From contig RQOL01000660.1 of the NCBI GenBank assembly GCA_013076295.1, positions 2,852,001-2,916,000 on the forward strand: a stretch of DNA of 64,000 bases. The letters run 5' to 3'. The notes under the pieces are model-generated. The model had not been told where the DNA came from and did not search any database. It saw only the letters and a program-made list of their open reading frames with translations. This document shows positions 27,948-40,500 of this stretch, piece by piece (position 1 is the first letter of the stretch; each line of letters begins with the position of its first letter). The translations under genes were made by a program, and so were the position numbers. This DNA is from Sanderia malayensis. Its lineage: Eukaryota; Cnidaria; Scyphozoa; Semaeostomeae; Pelagiidae.

Positions 27948-28535
27948 GTTTGCTGTAAGTTAAATAGAGCTCTTTTATTGTATGATGGGTATTCTTGAAC
28001 GATTCTGAATTCAACAGATAATAGGCCTAGGCCACGCAGTGCAGTTTAATTTACAAGGTTAATCTGCGACAACAAATCCTGGATTTCAGGACAGGATAAA
28101 GTATCTTTCGTAAATAATACGGCTCGGTTCGACTTGACACAAGAGACTGCCTAAATAACTGTCCAACATCAACAGTGACAAGGGCAGCTTCAAGCACCAG
28201 AGCACGGTGCGTGGAAAGAAAGAAAAGATGGTTGATTTTGTGATGTAACATGTGGTGGGGCTCGTTACGTTCTTGAGTTGAGTTGAATATAAATTGAGTT
28301 GAATTCTTAAACAATAGAAATAGAAATTTCACCCCGCACTGCAAATTCCAGAGTAAGCGCCCCGGGAGGGGGTTATTAAATGGTCGAAATCTTATCCTGG
28401 GCGTTTATTCGGGAAGGGCATTTATTTGTGATAATCCGTTTTACCCATTAGTTTGAGATAACATCATCTTGGAATTATCAATCAAATTTTTTAAGGGTGG
28501 ACAGCTTTAAACCCTTAGAAATTGGACAGCTTACA

Positions 28536-29319
28536 CGTACTTACTAAAACGCGGAACGACCCACAACGACCCAAAACCACCCACAACGACCCAAAACCAC
28601 CTCATAACCACCTCATAACCACCCAAAAAGACCCACAACGACCCAAAACCACCCACAACCACCTCATAACCACCCAAAACGACCTGAAAATTACAACTTA
28701 AACATTATATCAGATATTTAGGGGCAAAACAACGTGAAATCAAGAAATGATAACATGATGAAATTCAATATTTCCTCAAAATTCCCCTGTAACGTGGCTG
28801 GGTAAGTAAAGCAGGTAAAGGTAGAAACTTTCGCGGGAAGAAACTTTCGCGAGGCGAAAAAACGCATTAACTTTCGCGTTTTAAGCAAAATCGGAGTTTT
28901 GCGAGAATAAACTTTCGCGAATTTCATATTTTAGAAAATTTCGCGCAATATACTTTCACGAATTTTGGCCAAAAACGCGAAAATCGCAAAAGTTTCTTCC
29001 CGCGAAAGTTTCTCCGATTAATTTTTAATTTTTTTATTTTATCATTATTTTAACACTTAACGTACTCAAGAGAATGAGAGATGTTGCTTGCTTGAGATCA
29101 ATCATACGAATATGATTCTACTTCTAATATAATAACACAGACATGATACAATTTATACTGACGCAATTATAAAATTACATCCCTAAAATATGTATTTCTT
29201 TAAAAATTTCAAAGAGGTGGTTGTTGGTGGTTGGTTGCTATGAGGTGGTTGTGGGTCGTTGTGGGTCGTTTTGGGTCGTTGTGGGTCGTTTTGGGTCGTT
29301 CCGCGTTTTAGTAAGTACG
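28536..29319. mobile_element. Mutator-like (MULE-type) non-autonomous element with 9-bp target duplication
   Basis: Perfect inverted ends of about 28 bases start cgtacttactaaaacgcgga and continue acgaccca. Inside each end are tandem aaccacccacaacgaccc / gtgggtcgttttgggtcgtt hexamer arrays. The nonamer cagcttaca flanks both sides (28527-28535 and 29320-29328). A 9-bp duplication with long repeat-rich ends is the Mutator pattern. No transposase is encoded. Confidence 0.85.
28823..29013. mobile_element. Nested 191-bp palindromic MITE (actttcgcg family)
   Basis: agaaactttcgcgggaagaa at the left faces ttcttcccgcgaaagtttct at the right, an almost perfect ~29-bp inverted repeat. The interior has further aactttcgcg words. 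It sits inside the Mutator-like element, so it could be either a later insertion or part of its body. Confidence 0.8.
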
Positions 29320-29328
29320 CAGCTTACA

Positions 29329-29430
29329 ATGAAATTTAAGTTGCAAATAGTCAAACCATACTATTTCGACCATGCCCATCACGTTGCAACATGTTGCAAC
29401 ATGTTGCAGCTCTCTAGAACAATTGGCTCA
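29329..29430 (+). repeat. Dispersed ~100-bp repeat, copy 1
   Basis: aagttgcaaatagtcaaacc, catgcccatcacgttgcaac and agaacaattggctcaaaagc reappear as reverse complement at 50640-50755. Confidence 0.8.
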
Positions 29431-29451
29431 AAAGCTATACAGTACTGAATC

Positions 29452-29740
29452 CCCCCACTGTACTGAACAGCCTCCACTGTACTCAATGTTATCCCCCCAC
29501 AAGCAGCATGTTGTCCCTCCACTGTACTGATGTTATCCCTCCACAGTACTGAACAGCCTCCACTGTACTGATGTTATCCCTCCACAGTACTGAACAGCCT
29601 CCACTGTACTGATGTTATCCCCCCACACAAATCATGTTATCCCTCCACCGTACTGATGTTAGCCCTCCGCTGTACTGCACAGCCTCCACTGTACTCCACT
29701 GTACTGCACAGCCTACACTGTAGATTTTAGTTCTCAGCCC
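29452..29740 (+). repeat. Minisatellite, left part (cctccactgtactgatgttatc units)
   Basis: Units of about 40 bases combine cctccactgtactg, atgttatccctccac and agtactgaacag in varying order. The same array resumes at 30776-30915, so it was split by the LINE. Confidence 0.9.
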
Positions 29741-29744
29741 TCCA

Positions 29745-30775
29745 TCTGTATCAAAACTAATACAAATTCAAGGTACATTTGTCGACAATGAATGTATTCG
29801 CTTTGTAGACAATGCCAAAAACTTGGGAGTATGGCTCGACAAAAACCTTAGTTTTGAAAAGCATGTAAATACAATAACATCACATTGTTTTGAAATACTT
29901 CGACAAATTGCAAAGATTAAGTGTTTCGTTCCAAAGGAATGCCTTAATATATTAATTTCTGCATTAGTTTCCTCCAAGCTTGATTATTGCAACTCTCTTC
30001 TTTTCGGAATTAATTCAAAACTAATTAATAAACTTCAATCTGTACAAAACGCAGCAATAAGAATAATATTTGACAAAAGAAAATTCGATAGAATATCAAT
30101 ATCCTCTCTATTCAATGAGATGCACTGGTTAAAAGTTCGTGAACGGATAGTTTTTAAATTATAAATAGAATCACCAGAAGCTTCATTTTTTAAAAGAAAG
30201 ACAAGATCTAAATTTTTCTTTCTTAATACTATATATTCTATATATTCGACTACACGAACGAGTAGTCATCATCAGAGGTTAGTAAGTAAGCTTCTGGTGA
30301 TTCTATTTATAATCAAGCTTTTTGCCCGAATTAATATATTTAATAGTTTTTAAAATCTGCATAATTGCTCACGATTGTGTTTGGGGAAATGCTCCAATGT
30401 TACTCAGGAATTCGGTTGAAATTTTAAACAAACGTAACAACATACTGAAAATAAACAGCTGTAAAACACAGTATGGAGAAAGAGCTTTTTCAAGAGCAGC
30501 ACCGAAAATCTGGAACAGCTTGCCTGAGAATATAAGATTGATAGAACAAAAAGAGGACTTCAAAAGTAAACTAAAATCGTTTTTAATGACAACAAACTTG
30601 TGCAACTTTTACAATAACCTCAATTAATAGATAATGTGATAAAAATCATCAGAATTAAGCACACTAGGTATTTAAAAATTCATTATTACAAAATTTGTCC
30701 ACAGCTGTGCAAATTGCTATCAATACTTTGAAGCAATAGTAGCTGTGAGTAAAACTTATTATTATTATTATTATT
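29745..30775 (+). pseudogene. 5'-truncated non-LTR retrotransposon (CR1/L2-like), interrupted
   Basis: The C-terminal part of a reverse-transcriptase ORF: AKNLGVWLDKNLSFEKHVN, SSKLDYCNSLLFGINSK, QSVQNAAIRI and HWLKVRERIVFK, then after an insertion at 30159-30354 the frame resumes ICIIAHDCVWGNAPMLL and YGERAFSRAAPKIWNSLPE. It ends in a 3' (ATT)n tail (30757-30775) as in CR1/L2 elements. The start is missing, so it is a dead-on-arrival copy. Confidence 0.88.
30158..30313. mobile_element. Foldback element inserted in the LINE, with 12-bp target duplication
   Basis: A perfect 26-bp inverted repeat (30158-30183 and 30288-30313, attataaatagaatcaccag...) encloses ~100 bases with an inner hairpin gactac/gtagtc. 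A 29-base tail follows to 30342. atagtttttaaa is present at 30147-30158 and again at 30343-30354. Removing one copy and the insert restores the LINE reading frame exactly. Confidence 0.85.
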
Positions 30776-30915
30776 ATACTCAATGTTATCCCTCCACTGT
30801 ACTGATGTTAGCCCTCCGCTGTACTGAACAACCTCCACTGTACTGATGTTATCCCTCCACTGTACTGAACAACCTCCACTGTACTGCACAGCCTCCACTG
30901 TACTGCACAGACATT
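30776..30915 (+). repeat. Minisatellite, right part
   Basis: Continuation of the 29452-29740 array (atgttatccctccactgtac, gccctccgctgtactgaaca) after the LINE tail. A single stray unit occurs in a transporter intron at 44762-44794. Confidence 0.9.
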
Positions 30916-31050
30916 ACCCCGGTTGATGCTTGCAACTTACACAAGAAAAAGAAATTGACGGTTTGTTTTCGAGCCTTCTGAACACAAAACTTCAAATCAA
31001 CTCCGAAAGCTGCGTGAGTGTCTTGTAACTTTAATCGATTAAACGTTTTT

Positions 31051-31170
31051 TATTTTATAAGAAACCTGGCTAAAGCTTCACCGGTGAAAGTTTATTAATT
31101 TCAGGGCATTTTTGGACACCTTTTACCAGTAAAAGTTTCTTAGAAGTTTTTTAATTGGATATTTGAAAAA
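31051..31170. mobile_element. Fragment of the TTATAAGAAAC repeat family
   Basis: ttttataagaaacctggcta, then agtaaaagtttcttagaagt resemble the left part of 60990-61355 and a short piece at 26318-26390 in an NSA2 intron. Confidence 0.5.
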
Positions 31171-31390
31171 ACGCACGCATATAATCAAAAACCTCGGAAA
31201 ACAAGTGAAAAGTAAGGTTAGGCTGGAAAATCGATTTAATATAGTTGTTTATCTAACGTTAATCCATAAGCATCATATCTACTCCCTTGATATTGATAGT
31301 TGTTGTCTTCCATATTTCAAGCAAGAATAAAAAATTGAAGCGTTTCTTGTTCACTGCACAAAATAATAAATTTCGCCCTATGCATTAACT

Positions 31391-31485
31391 ACAGTGGAAT
31401 CCCGATATAACGAACCTCCTGGTATAACGAACCAACTTTCAGGTCCTTCATCATAATTACCCTTGTTATAACGAACATTTCATAA
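31391..31485 (+). mobile_element. MITE half copy (cccgatataacgaacc family)
   Basis: cagtggaatcccgatataac and repeated tataacgaacc words, without the expected inverted partner downstream. Confidence 0.5.
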
Positions 31486-32147
31486 AATTATCAGTTTTCG
31501 ACATTATTTATTTAATTCCCCTGTTAATTTACTACTTTCTCACGAGCCGAATTTAATATTATCACAGACACAACATAGCTACACCAGGCGGTCCTACCAA
31601 AACAGGGCAGGCGATATCTGACTTTGCGCCTTTAAATATGACGATGGTAATGTTAAGGTTGCTAGCTTTAAGGTTTGCGCTCTAGGTATTTATGCTAGAG
31701 AGACCGGATAATTTTTGTTCTCTTTAGGAACCTACTGTGAACAAAGAAATCGAAAAAGGTTGAAACATTTTTTGAAAATGTGAGCCACAGTCCGAGAACT
31801 AGATGCTTGGTCGTCATCTGACTCTAGATTTTTACCTTAATTTTATTTTAAGGTCCATAGATTCGATCTATCTATCTTTTGTACACTGTACAAAGACCCA
31901 ATAATGGGTATTAAGCACGATTTGGTTTGTGGTTAGTTGTTAGCAGTTGATTAACAATGTATAATGTTTTGCAACTTTCTCGGAAACTATAGCTACTGCT
32001 AGAGATTTTCAAACGAAATAAGACTTAGCTAGTAATGCAATGAGGACAAAATTTATGAGCTGAGGGATGTTTGGGACATCTCACTCAATACAGATAGTAT
32101 TATCTGACTTTTTATTTAATATTTACGCAGCATTGGTAAAAGAAGTT

Positions 32148-35100
32148 ATGAGTTGGCGGATAAAAGTAAAGTCATGCATAAATGGCCTGTTGTATGCACC
32201 TGGAGTAAATCCTTTAAGTCCATCGTTACTTTTGGCATACTTTATAGGCATGGTAAGTTTCATTCGTAAACTTCATTTTACGTTGTTTGTCCTAATATTA
32301 CAGTTTCTAAATTAGAAAACACATCCTGAAATTCCAATCCACACAATTAAAGAGGTCTGGAAAAAGTAGTGACGTGACTTTCGGCAATGGGTGGTCTTAT
32401 GAAGACAATTAATGGCGTTATTCTGTTGTTTTTCTCTTAGTTCATTTTACATTTGAATGAAATGTTAAAGTGCAATGAGATATTTTTTTTGTAGTGTGCC
32501 AATTCTATGGTTCTGGCCATGCCTTACACATTTTTGCCCAGGATGATGAAGGTTGTCCTTGCTTTCCTTTGTATTCATGTTTATTTTATTTTATTCATTA
32601 ATTGATGGAACGTTTTTACAGCTGTAAAAGATAAATGAACTTTGAAAATACCTTTTAATTTTAGTTAATGTTTTCTACTGCTTCAAATTTTTAGGATTTC
32701 AACATCCAGGAAGTTGAAGTGGGTATGTAATAAAAGTAAAATGACATGACAGTAAATTCTTAAACTAGTTCTCCCCAATCTGAACTAAGCATTTAATACA
32801 ATTACTTCCATGCATCGGGCTACATGTTCGTGTCTTTGAAAGTAAAAAAGTACTTTTGTAGACCTTGATTCAAGGAAGAAATGGCCCAACATGCTTTAAA
32901 GACGTGAAACAAAGTCTAATTGAGACAGCAAACAAAATAGATAAACTACTTTGTTTGCTGTCTTAATTTGGGCAATTATATCAAAAAACAAAAACAAAAC
33001 AACAGTATATTTAGTTTGATCTTACCTGCTACAGGAAAATATGTTGGAATCACTGCATCATCGTTGTATGCTGGAAGAGCGCTGACAAGGTACGAAGCCA
33101 TTGATTTACTCGTTGCTCTTATAATGTCATTCATTTCAGACTGGGAGGCATAAAAATGTTAGATGACGAATTTGGTACCATAGTCGTAAGAGCTCTCAAT
33201 GGCGAATGTAATAATTATTTCATCTGATTAACTACATTTATTCATTTCTATATTTCAAGCTATTTCTGGGGCTGGCTCTTCGACAAAATTGGCAGAAGGA
33301 GAGGCCTATTGATAACTAACATCTTCCTTATTATCACCACAGCTGCTTTTGGCTTCAGCAAATCTTTCGCCTGGGCATTTACAACGAGGTTCCTGCAAGG
33401 GTTTTCGGGAGGTTTGTTCACAATGTGACGTCATTCACCTTATGTTTTAAGTTGCTATTACCGCTGAAGTTTACTTCTCTTCTAATTTTTTGTCATGTTG
33501 ATGAACCTTCTATTGTCTTTAGGCACTGTTATTGCCTTGATCGCATGTGCATTTGGAGTTTGTGATGAAACTAATAGTGTGCGTAGAGTTCTCTTATGAA
33601 TCGCTCTTTTCACAGTGTACATAATAATCCCAATAACTATATTCATCACTTTACATCATATTACATCATATATTTTTCAGTCTATTGGTAACTCATTTTT
33701 ACTTGGTGGTTTTTCAATTGGTTTAATAATTGGCCCTGCTATTGGAGGTATGGTTTTTTACTGTTATTACTTTGTTTTCTTTTAAACCTTTCTTCAGTTC
33801 ATTTTTTTATTTTTCCTTTTCTAGGACTTATTTCGTTTCCCTCAGAAAAGTTCCCAAACACGTTTATAAAAGGTAACCTTGCTTAAAGGTATTTTGCCAT
33901 GCCAATAAATGAAACATAAATGCATTGTTTTTATGAAAATATAGTCATTATATTTATTTTAGGCTCCTTCTTTGATAAATTTCCAGTGCTATTACCAATT
34001 ATGGCCAGTGTTCTAGCTCTTTGCGTGGCACTTTTATTGGCATATTTATATATACCAGAATCAGTACGCAAGTAAGTGGCTATTGTTTGCAATGAATATA
34101 ATTAACTTTTGCTACTTTCAAATACGTTCAGTTTATGTATTATTTAAATGATAATAAATGATCTACTTATTGATTTAATTTTACAGAGATTCGATGAATG
34201 AAAAGACAAATTTATTGCACGATTCAAACCCAAGCACGAATGCCAGTAGTAAAAGAAATGGCACACAGAAAAAACACAAAATTGAAGAAGAGAGCAGTAC
34301 TTTATCACATTTTCAATCAGCCTCTCTTAAAAATGAACAAAAATGGAATTGCTGGAGTAAATTCAAGGATGCATCCTTTTTCAAGCTTATGAGGTTTGTT
34401 TTATATAAAACCCCTTCTGGAAAACTTTAACTGAATGGGGCGTACCTATCTGCCACGCCCTTCTCTTGCAATGCACGTTTTTCGTAAAGGTTGCTTTTCA
34501 AAAGTGTTAGAAGTAAGATAGCTAAAAATAACTTTAGTACTACGCTCAAAACAATTCCAGTTTTTGTTCAGAAAAAATGGTAAACTTTAAAGTTGTCGGC
34601 ATTGGTCTTTCTCGTGACGATCTGAGTTTACATCCATGAAAAAATTCTGAACTTCAAAACAATAAGTAGTTTTAGATCCTGCAAAACGTTTACATAATAC
34701 TAAAATGTCAAAATTGTCATGTCAAATTAAGAAGCATTCAGAGTCAGAGGCTTCGTGTAATTTATGCTTCGATAATTGTTTTTAGTGCTAAACATACCAT
34801 TCATGTACTTGTAGACTAATTATGCTCATGTATGTTCATTTATTTACAGACAACAGCCTGTAATATTGGCAATGATTCTTTACAGTCTCGTTGCATTTTA
34901 CGAAACTGGATTCGACGATCTTTTGCCAATTTTTGCAGATTCTCCAACGGAATATGGCAAGCAATGTTTTGCAACTACCGTAAATCCTCGAATAAGCCCC
35001 CACCTTCGAATAAGCCCGCCCTTCGAATAAGCCCCCATCCTGATAATCATTTGCAAGGATATTGAGCCCAAGTTTCCAGACAATGAAGTTGTTCAGTGAA

Positions 35101-36417
35101 TGTAATGAAATAACAGCAAATTTAAACCAATAACTTCATTGATTGGCTGCATCGTATAGCTTTTACTTTTCTTAATATTGAATAATAAATCCAGTTAAAA
35201 TTTCGCAAGTAAGCCCCGGGGGCTTATTCGAGGATTTACGGCAACTCATTTTTATCAATTTCCATTTTTATTAATTTTGATCCGTTAATCGATCCTTTTT
35301 TCAATTCTCATTTTAGGTGGCCTAAGTTTTTCAACGGACCAAATTGGATATGCCATTTTATTATCCTCCATTCCTGTACTTTTTCTAACTTTCGTCATGG
35401 GCAGAGTATGTTTCTATATTCTAAGCTGTTATGAACTATATTTTATAAAATGTATATTCTTATCGGTTTATTTTGATTTATATTTCCATTACAGATTGAG
35501 AAAATGGTTGGCATGAGAGATGTAAGTTAATATTTAATTATATCATATAATTTTATGCAGTAAAGAATTATATAATTTCTTCTTTTTTTGCATTTCAGCT
35601 CAATTTCATTGTTTCGAATGTTCTGGTATTTATCCTGCCTATATTTCCATATGTTGGAGCATTAAATCCGAGGTAATGAAAAATTTTAATATTTTTTTTA
35701 ACCCGAGCTATATTAGCATGGAAATATTGATCTGAATCAATGTCTGAAATTGTCTGAAGAATGGTGACCAGCACAAACGAAACACAGTAAAATTGTTTTC
35801 AATTTTCAATACCTCATGTCACTCTGTGATAATCTGGGCAAAAAATTCTTAGATTCTTCAGAAACAGTTTTATTCTATATACATTTACGTCTTTCTTTAA
35901 ACGCATTTTTACTTTTATTTTCAGCAAGTTTTGGTATGGCTTACTTCCAGCCCTAATTGTGATAAGGATAGTGCTGGCGTTCTCTCTTTTTACATCAGCG
36001 TATTTCGTCAACAATTGCGTTCATCCGAAATATCTGGGATCAGTCAATGGTATTTCAATGACCTTATCCTGTATTTTTAGGTAAGTTTCTGCTTCCAGTT
36101 GTGAAATTTTTAACATTTACCAGAACAAATAATGATATGATGGGTTTTATAACAATTTCTAATTCATTTTTAGAGCTGTATCTCCATCATTGTTGGGGTC
36201 TCTATATTCTTGGGCGCTAGATCATAAAGACAAAAACAGATTTCCTTTCAACCATTTTTTACCATTTTTTCTTTGCTCTATTGCCGTATTGATAGTAGTA
36301 TTTATGACCGCGTATATACCCAAAAATGGTATTCTAAATGTGAACGTGAAAGGAACAGACAGCTCTGCTAATTTAGCAAACCGAAATGACGATGAACCTA
36401 ATCACATTGAGGTATAA
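32148..36417 (+). CDS. ZIFL-like major facilitator transporter, copy A, 526 aa
   Basis: Exons: 32148-32252, 32495-32551, 32695-32722, 33035-33089, 33260-33411, 33523-33578, 33681-33747, 33825-33872, 33963-34071, 34187-34393, 34850-34956, 35317-35405, 35495-35521, 35599-35672, 35925-36080, 36174-36417 (1,581 nt). About 12 hydrophobic segments. MFS motif A is DKIGRRRG after ALTSYFWGW; the helix-5-like GLIIGPAIGG motif is present; the C-terminal half has GSVNGISMT, a hallmark of the zinc-induced-facilitator-like (ZIFL/DHA1) group. A hydrophilic 70-residue loop (exon 10, NEKTNLLHDSNP...) separates the halves. It ends HIEV, a possible class II PDZ ligand. Start chosen because copies B and C have an in-frame stop just upstream of this ATG. 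The substrate is unknown; plant ZIFLs move zinc chelators or auxin/K+, which need not apply here. Intron 11 is GC-AG and holds an inserted MITE. Confidence 0.93.
34978..35241. mobile_element. MITE (aataagccccc family) inserted in transporter copy A intron 11
   Basis: Ends ccgtaaatcctcgaataagc and gcttattcgaggatttacgg are inverted, with tandem tcgaataagcccc words inside the left end. Copies B and C lack it at the same intron position, so it inserted after the duplications. A near-identical 263-bp copy is at 50181-50443. Confidence 0.92.
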
Positions 36418-37558
36418 TGTCCCCATTTGCTTCTTCTTCATTGTTAAAATTAGTTCACTCAACTTATGTGCTGTTTTGTGAATTATAAATCTTTTGTTTT
36501 ACAATCAATTTGGTGGGAAGGTGAGCGAGAAAAACGCAGTATATACAATATTTTATTTGTGAGAACATTGAAGTTATTTTTTACTTTCATTTTTAAAACT
36601 ATTAGCAGCTACTAAATACTTTCGAAGGTTTAGTTTTGGGAATGTAGATGCTGGGAATGGGTTCAAAGTGATCATAATTTAGGTTATTTCAAAATTTTGA
36701 TTTTCGAAGGCGCACATCTATGGAGGATGCCCATTGCCCGGACAAAAAATTGTCAATACCTGATAGAAAATGGCGTTTAGAAGTATATTTTAATAGCCCC
36801 GGCTTTTATTTGAGTGTGGTCATTAAACCCATATCGTTCACGGTTATGAAATTGGTGCTCTGCGTTCTCTGCTATTTACCTTATTGTGATATTCTTTGTA
36901 ACCGTTGTTAGTACTATGAATGCAGATGATTACAAGAAAATAAAAGCCACAAAGAATAACCGTGGTTATTGTCATTGAATTTAATTGAATTTCAGGGTTT
37001 GTTGCCTGTCACTTTGCTTTGCATCCAATTAGAACTCTTTATTTCTTTCACATTTTAAATCCTGGCTGCATGGTTGGTTGTTTATTGAGGTTTGTTTCGT
37101 CAGCAAGTCATCTTCATTTTCTTCATTTCGTAAATAAATAACCCTCATAAACGCAATAATATTAATAAATATTACTATCAGAATCATTTTGTTTTGGTGG
37201 AGTTGTGTCGCTGTAACAGAACGGCTAACATGAGACATTCGTAATTCAGTTGTTTGTGTTTACCATGTTTACCATGCATTTATGTGCCTGGTACCGTTTT
37301 ACAAAGGGCTACCATGGGTTAAGTCACAGTATGCTTTTCCCCAATCTATTTATTATTCTTCAAGTTGTATTTCTTTCCATGCTCCTGTGTTGTCAAATAT
37401 ATTTCGATTGTTTACGTCAGAGGCCACATGGAAGAGGTTCGAGATGTGATCTGCGCATGTGCTCCACTCTTCGATGCCTTATTTGGGATATCCCACTTAA
37501 TACAGATGACGTATGCAATTTTTTATTTTATATTCTTACAGCATAGGTAATAGAAGTT
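36418..37558 (+). other. Copy A 3' UTR and spacer to copy B
   Basis: A polyadenylation signal AATAAA is at 36939-36944. Much of this spacer is repeated after copy B (41430-42080 and 43349-43577), so it was part of the duplicated unit. Confidence 0.75.
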
Positions 37559-40500
37559 ATGAGTTGGCGGATAAAAGTAAAGTCATGCATAAATGGCCTG
37601 TTGTATGCACCTGGAGTAAATCCTTTAAGTCCATTATTACTTTTGGCATTCTTTATGGGCACGGTAAGTTTCAATCGTAAACTTCATTTTACTCTGTTCG
37701 TATCAATATTACAGTTTCTAAAGTAAGAGACACATCCTGCAATTCCAACAAGAAAAGAGGCCTGGAAAAAGTAATGACGTGACTTTCGGCAACGCATTGT
37801 CTTATGAAGACAATTAATGATGTTATTCTCTTTGGTTTTTTCCCTAGTTCATTTTACATTTGATTGAATTGTTAAAATGCAATAGGGTATTTCTTTCGTA
37901 GTTTGCAAATTCTATGGTTCTGGCCATGCCATTCACATTTTTGCCAAGGTTGATGAAGGTTGTACTTGCTTTCCTTTGAATTCATATCTTACTCTATTCA
38001 TTAATTGATGGAACTCTTTTACAGCTGTAAAAGGTAAATGCATTTTGAAAAATATCTTTTGATTTCAATCTAAATGCTTTAAACTTTTAGGATTTCAACA
38101 TCAAGGAAGTTGAAGTGGGTATGTAAATGCTTGAGTTATTTCTTCCCAATCTGAACCAAGCACTTCCGAAATGTGTTCCTATGCCCAACTGAGTTCTTGC
38201 TGTTTTCCACGTATAAGGATATAAGTCCCTACCACGCCCAACTTAACTGAAAATAATTTATTCCAAGAAGGAAACATTTGTGGAATTGCCAAATTCTGAG
38301 CTACACATTTGTCCTATCCATGCATGTCGCCCATATTCTGTAATGTTCGGTCTAAACTTGATCTAGTCTGCATCGGGCTACATTTTCGTGTCTTTGAAAG
38401 TAAAAAAGTAATTGTGTAGACTTTGATTCAAGGAAGAAATGGCTCAACATGCCTTAAAGGCGTGAAACAAAGTAGATAAACTACTTTGTTTGCTGTCTTA
38501 ATTGGGGCAATTAAATCAAACAAAAAACGTATGTTTAGTTTGATTTTACTCTGCTACAGGAAAATATGTTGGAATCACTGCATCATCGTTGTATATTGGA
38601 AGAACGTTGACAAGGTACGAATCACGTACTTAATTATACTATGAGCACTTATGAACAATTTCATAAAGATGAGTTAACAACAAATCTTTGAACTTTCTCA
38701 ATACTTGGACAGTTTCTCATTTCACTTCAATTTATTTTCATCTAATTAACTACATTTATTCATTTCTATATTTCAAGCTATTTGTGGGGCTGGCTCTTCG
38801 ACACGGTGGGTAGAAGGAGAGGCTTATTAATAACTAACATCTTCCTTATTATCACCACAACTGCTTTTGGCTTCAGCACAACTTTCTCCTGGGCTTTTAC
38901 AACGAGGTTCCTGCAAGGATTTTTGGGAGGTTTGTGAAGTAATTCACCTCATGTCAAGTTGCTATTACCGCTGAAATTTAGTTCTGACTTAATCATCATG
39001 TCATTTCTATTTGTTCTCTCTCTCTCTTTAACAAAAAATAATATTAACAATTAACAAGAATCGTAATTTTTTTGTCATGTTGATGAACCTTCTATTGCTT
39101 TTAGGTACTGCTATTGCCTTGGTCACATGTGCATTTGGAGTTTGTGATGAAACTAATAGTGTGCGTAGAGTTCTTTAATGACTCGCTCTTTTCACAGCAG
39201 AGTACACCACAAATGTGTACATATTACATCATATATTTTTCAGTCTATTGGTAACTCATTTTTACTTGGTGGTTATTCAATTGGTTTAATAATTGGCCCT
39301 GCAATTGGAGGTATGGTTTTTCACCGTTGTTATTTTGTTTTTCTTTTAATCGAGGACTTGCGGTATGTGATATTGCTTAACAGTTGGCATTGTAGATTTT
39401 TAAACCTTTCTTCAATTAATGTTCTTCCTTTTCCTTTTCTAGGACTTATTTCGTTTCCCTCAGAAAAGTTCCCAAACACGTTTAAAAAAGGTAACCTTGT
39501 CACATGTTGCCAAACCAACTATTTGCATAATAAATGAAACATAAACGCATTGTTTCCGTGGAAATATAGTCATTATATTTATTTTAGGCTCCTTCTTTGA
39601 TAAATTTCCAGTGCTATTACCAGTTATGGTCAGTGTTTTAGCTCTTTGCGTGGCACTTATGTTGGCATATTTATATATACCAGAATCAGTACGCAAGTAA
39701 GTGACTGTTGTTTGCAATGAATATAATTAACTTTTGCTACTTTCAAATACTTTCAGTTTATGTATTATTTAAATGATGGTAAATCATCTACTTATTGGTT
39801 TAATTTTACAGAGGTTCGATGAATGAGAAGACAAATTTGTTGCAACATTCAAACCCAAGCACGAATGCCAGTAATAAAAGAAATGGCACAGAGAAAAAAC
39901 ACAAATGGAACTGCTGGAGTAAATTCAAGGAAGCATCCTTCTTCAAGCTTATGAGGTTTGTTTTATATAAAACACCTTCTGGAAAACTTTAACTGAATGG
40001 GATGTGTCTGTATACATACATAATTCACAGCCTCCTTACCTCATGATAGAATGTGTGCTTCTAGTATTGACGATTTTTGTATTTATTATTTACAGACAAC
40101 AGCCTGTAGTATTGGCAATTATTCTTTACAGTCTCGTTGCGTTTTACGAAACTGGATTCGACGATCTTTTGCCAATTTTTGCAGACTCGCCAATAAAATA
40201 TGGCAAGCAATGTTTTGCAACTAACTCATTTTTATCAATTTTCATTTTTATTAGTTTTTATCCTTTAATCAATCCTTTTTTATTTTTATTTAAGGTGGCC
40301 TTGGTTTTTCAACGGAAAAAATTGGATATGCCATTATATTATCCTCCATTCCTGTACTTTTTCTAACTTTCGTCATGGGCAGAGTATGTTTCTATGTTCT
40401 AACTTGTTGTGAACTATATTTTATACAATTTATATTCTTATCAGCTTATTTTTATTTATAGTAATTTATTTTGATTTATGTTTCCATTAAAGATTGAGAA

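Larger units (their letters stand above)
27948..32147. other. Repeat-rich intergenic island between NSA2 and transporter copy A
   Basis: No host gene is visible. It holds a Mutator-like non-autonomous element, a minisatellite split by a LINE fragment, a foldback insertion and MITE ends (listed separately). 28350-28440 has cgtttattcgggaagggcat, a short fragment that resembles the ends of the aataagcccc elements. The NSA2 promoter should lie just right of 27947. Confidence 0.7.

Noticed and set aside
30225..30280. Hammerhead-ribozyme-like motif on the minus strand (CTGATGA, a GACTAC/GTAGTC stem, then GAA) inside the foldback insertion
   Set aside because: An extra base separates CTGATGA from stem II, the base after GAA is T and not A, and no correct cleavage triplet closes stem III. 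It resembles a hammerhead but would not fit the catalytic core.
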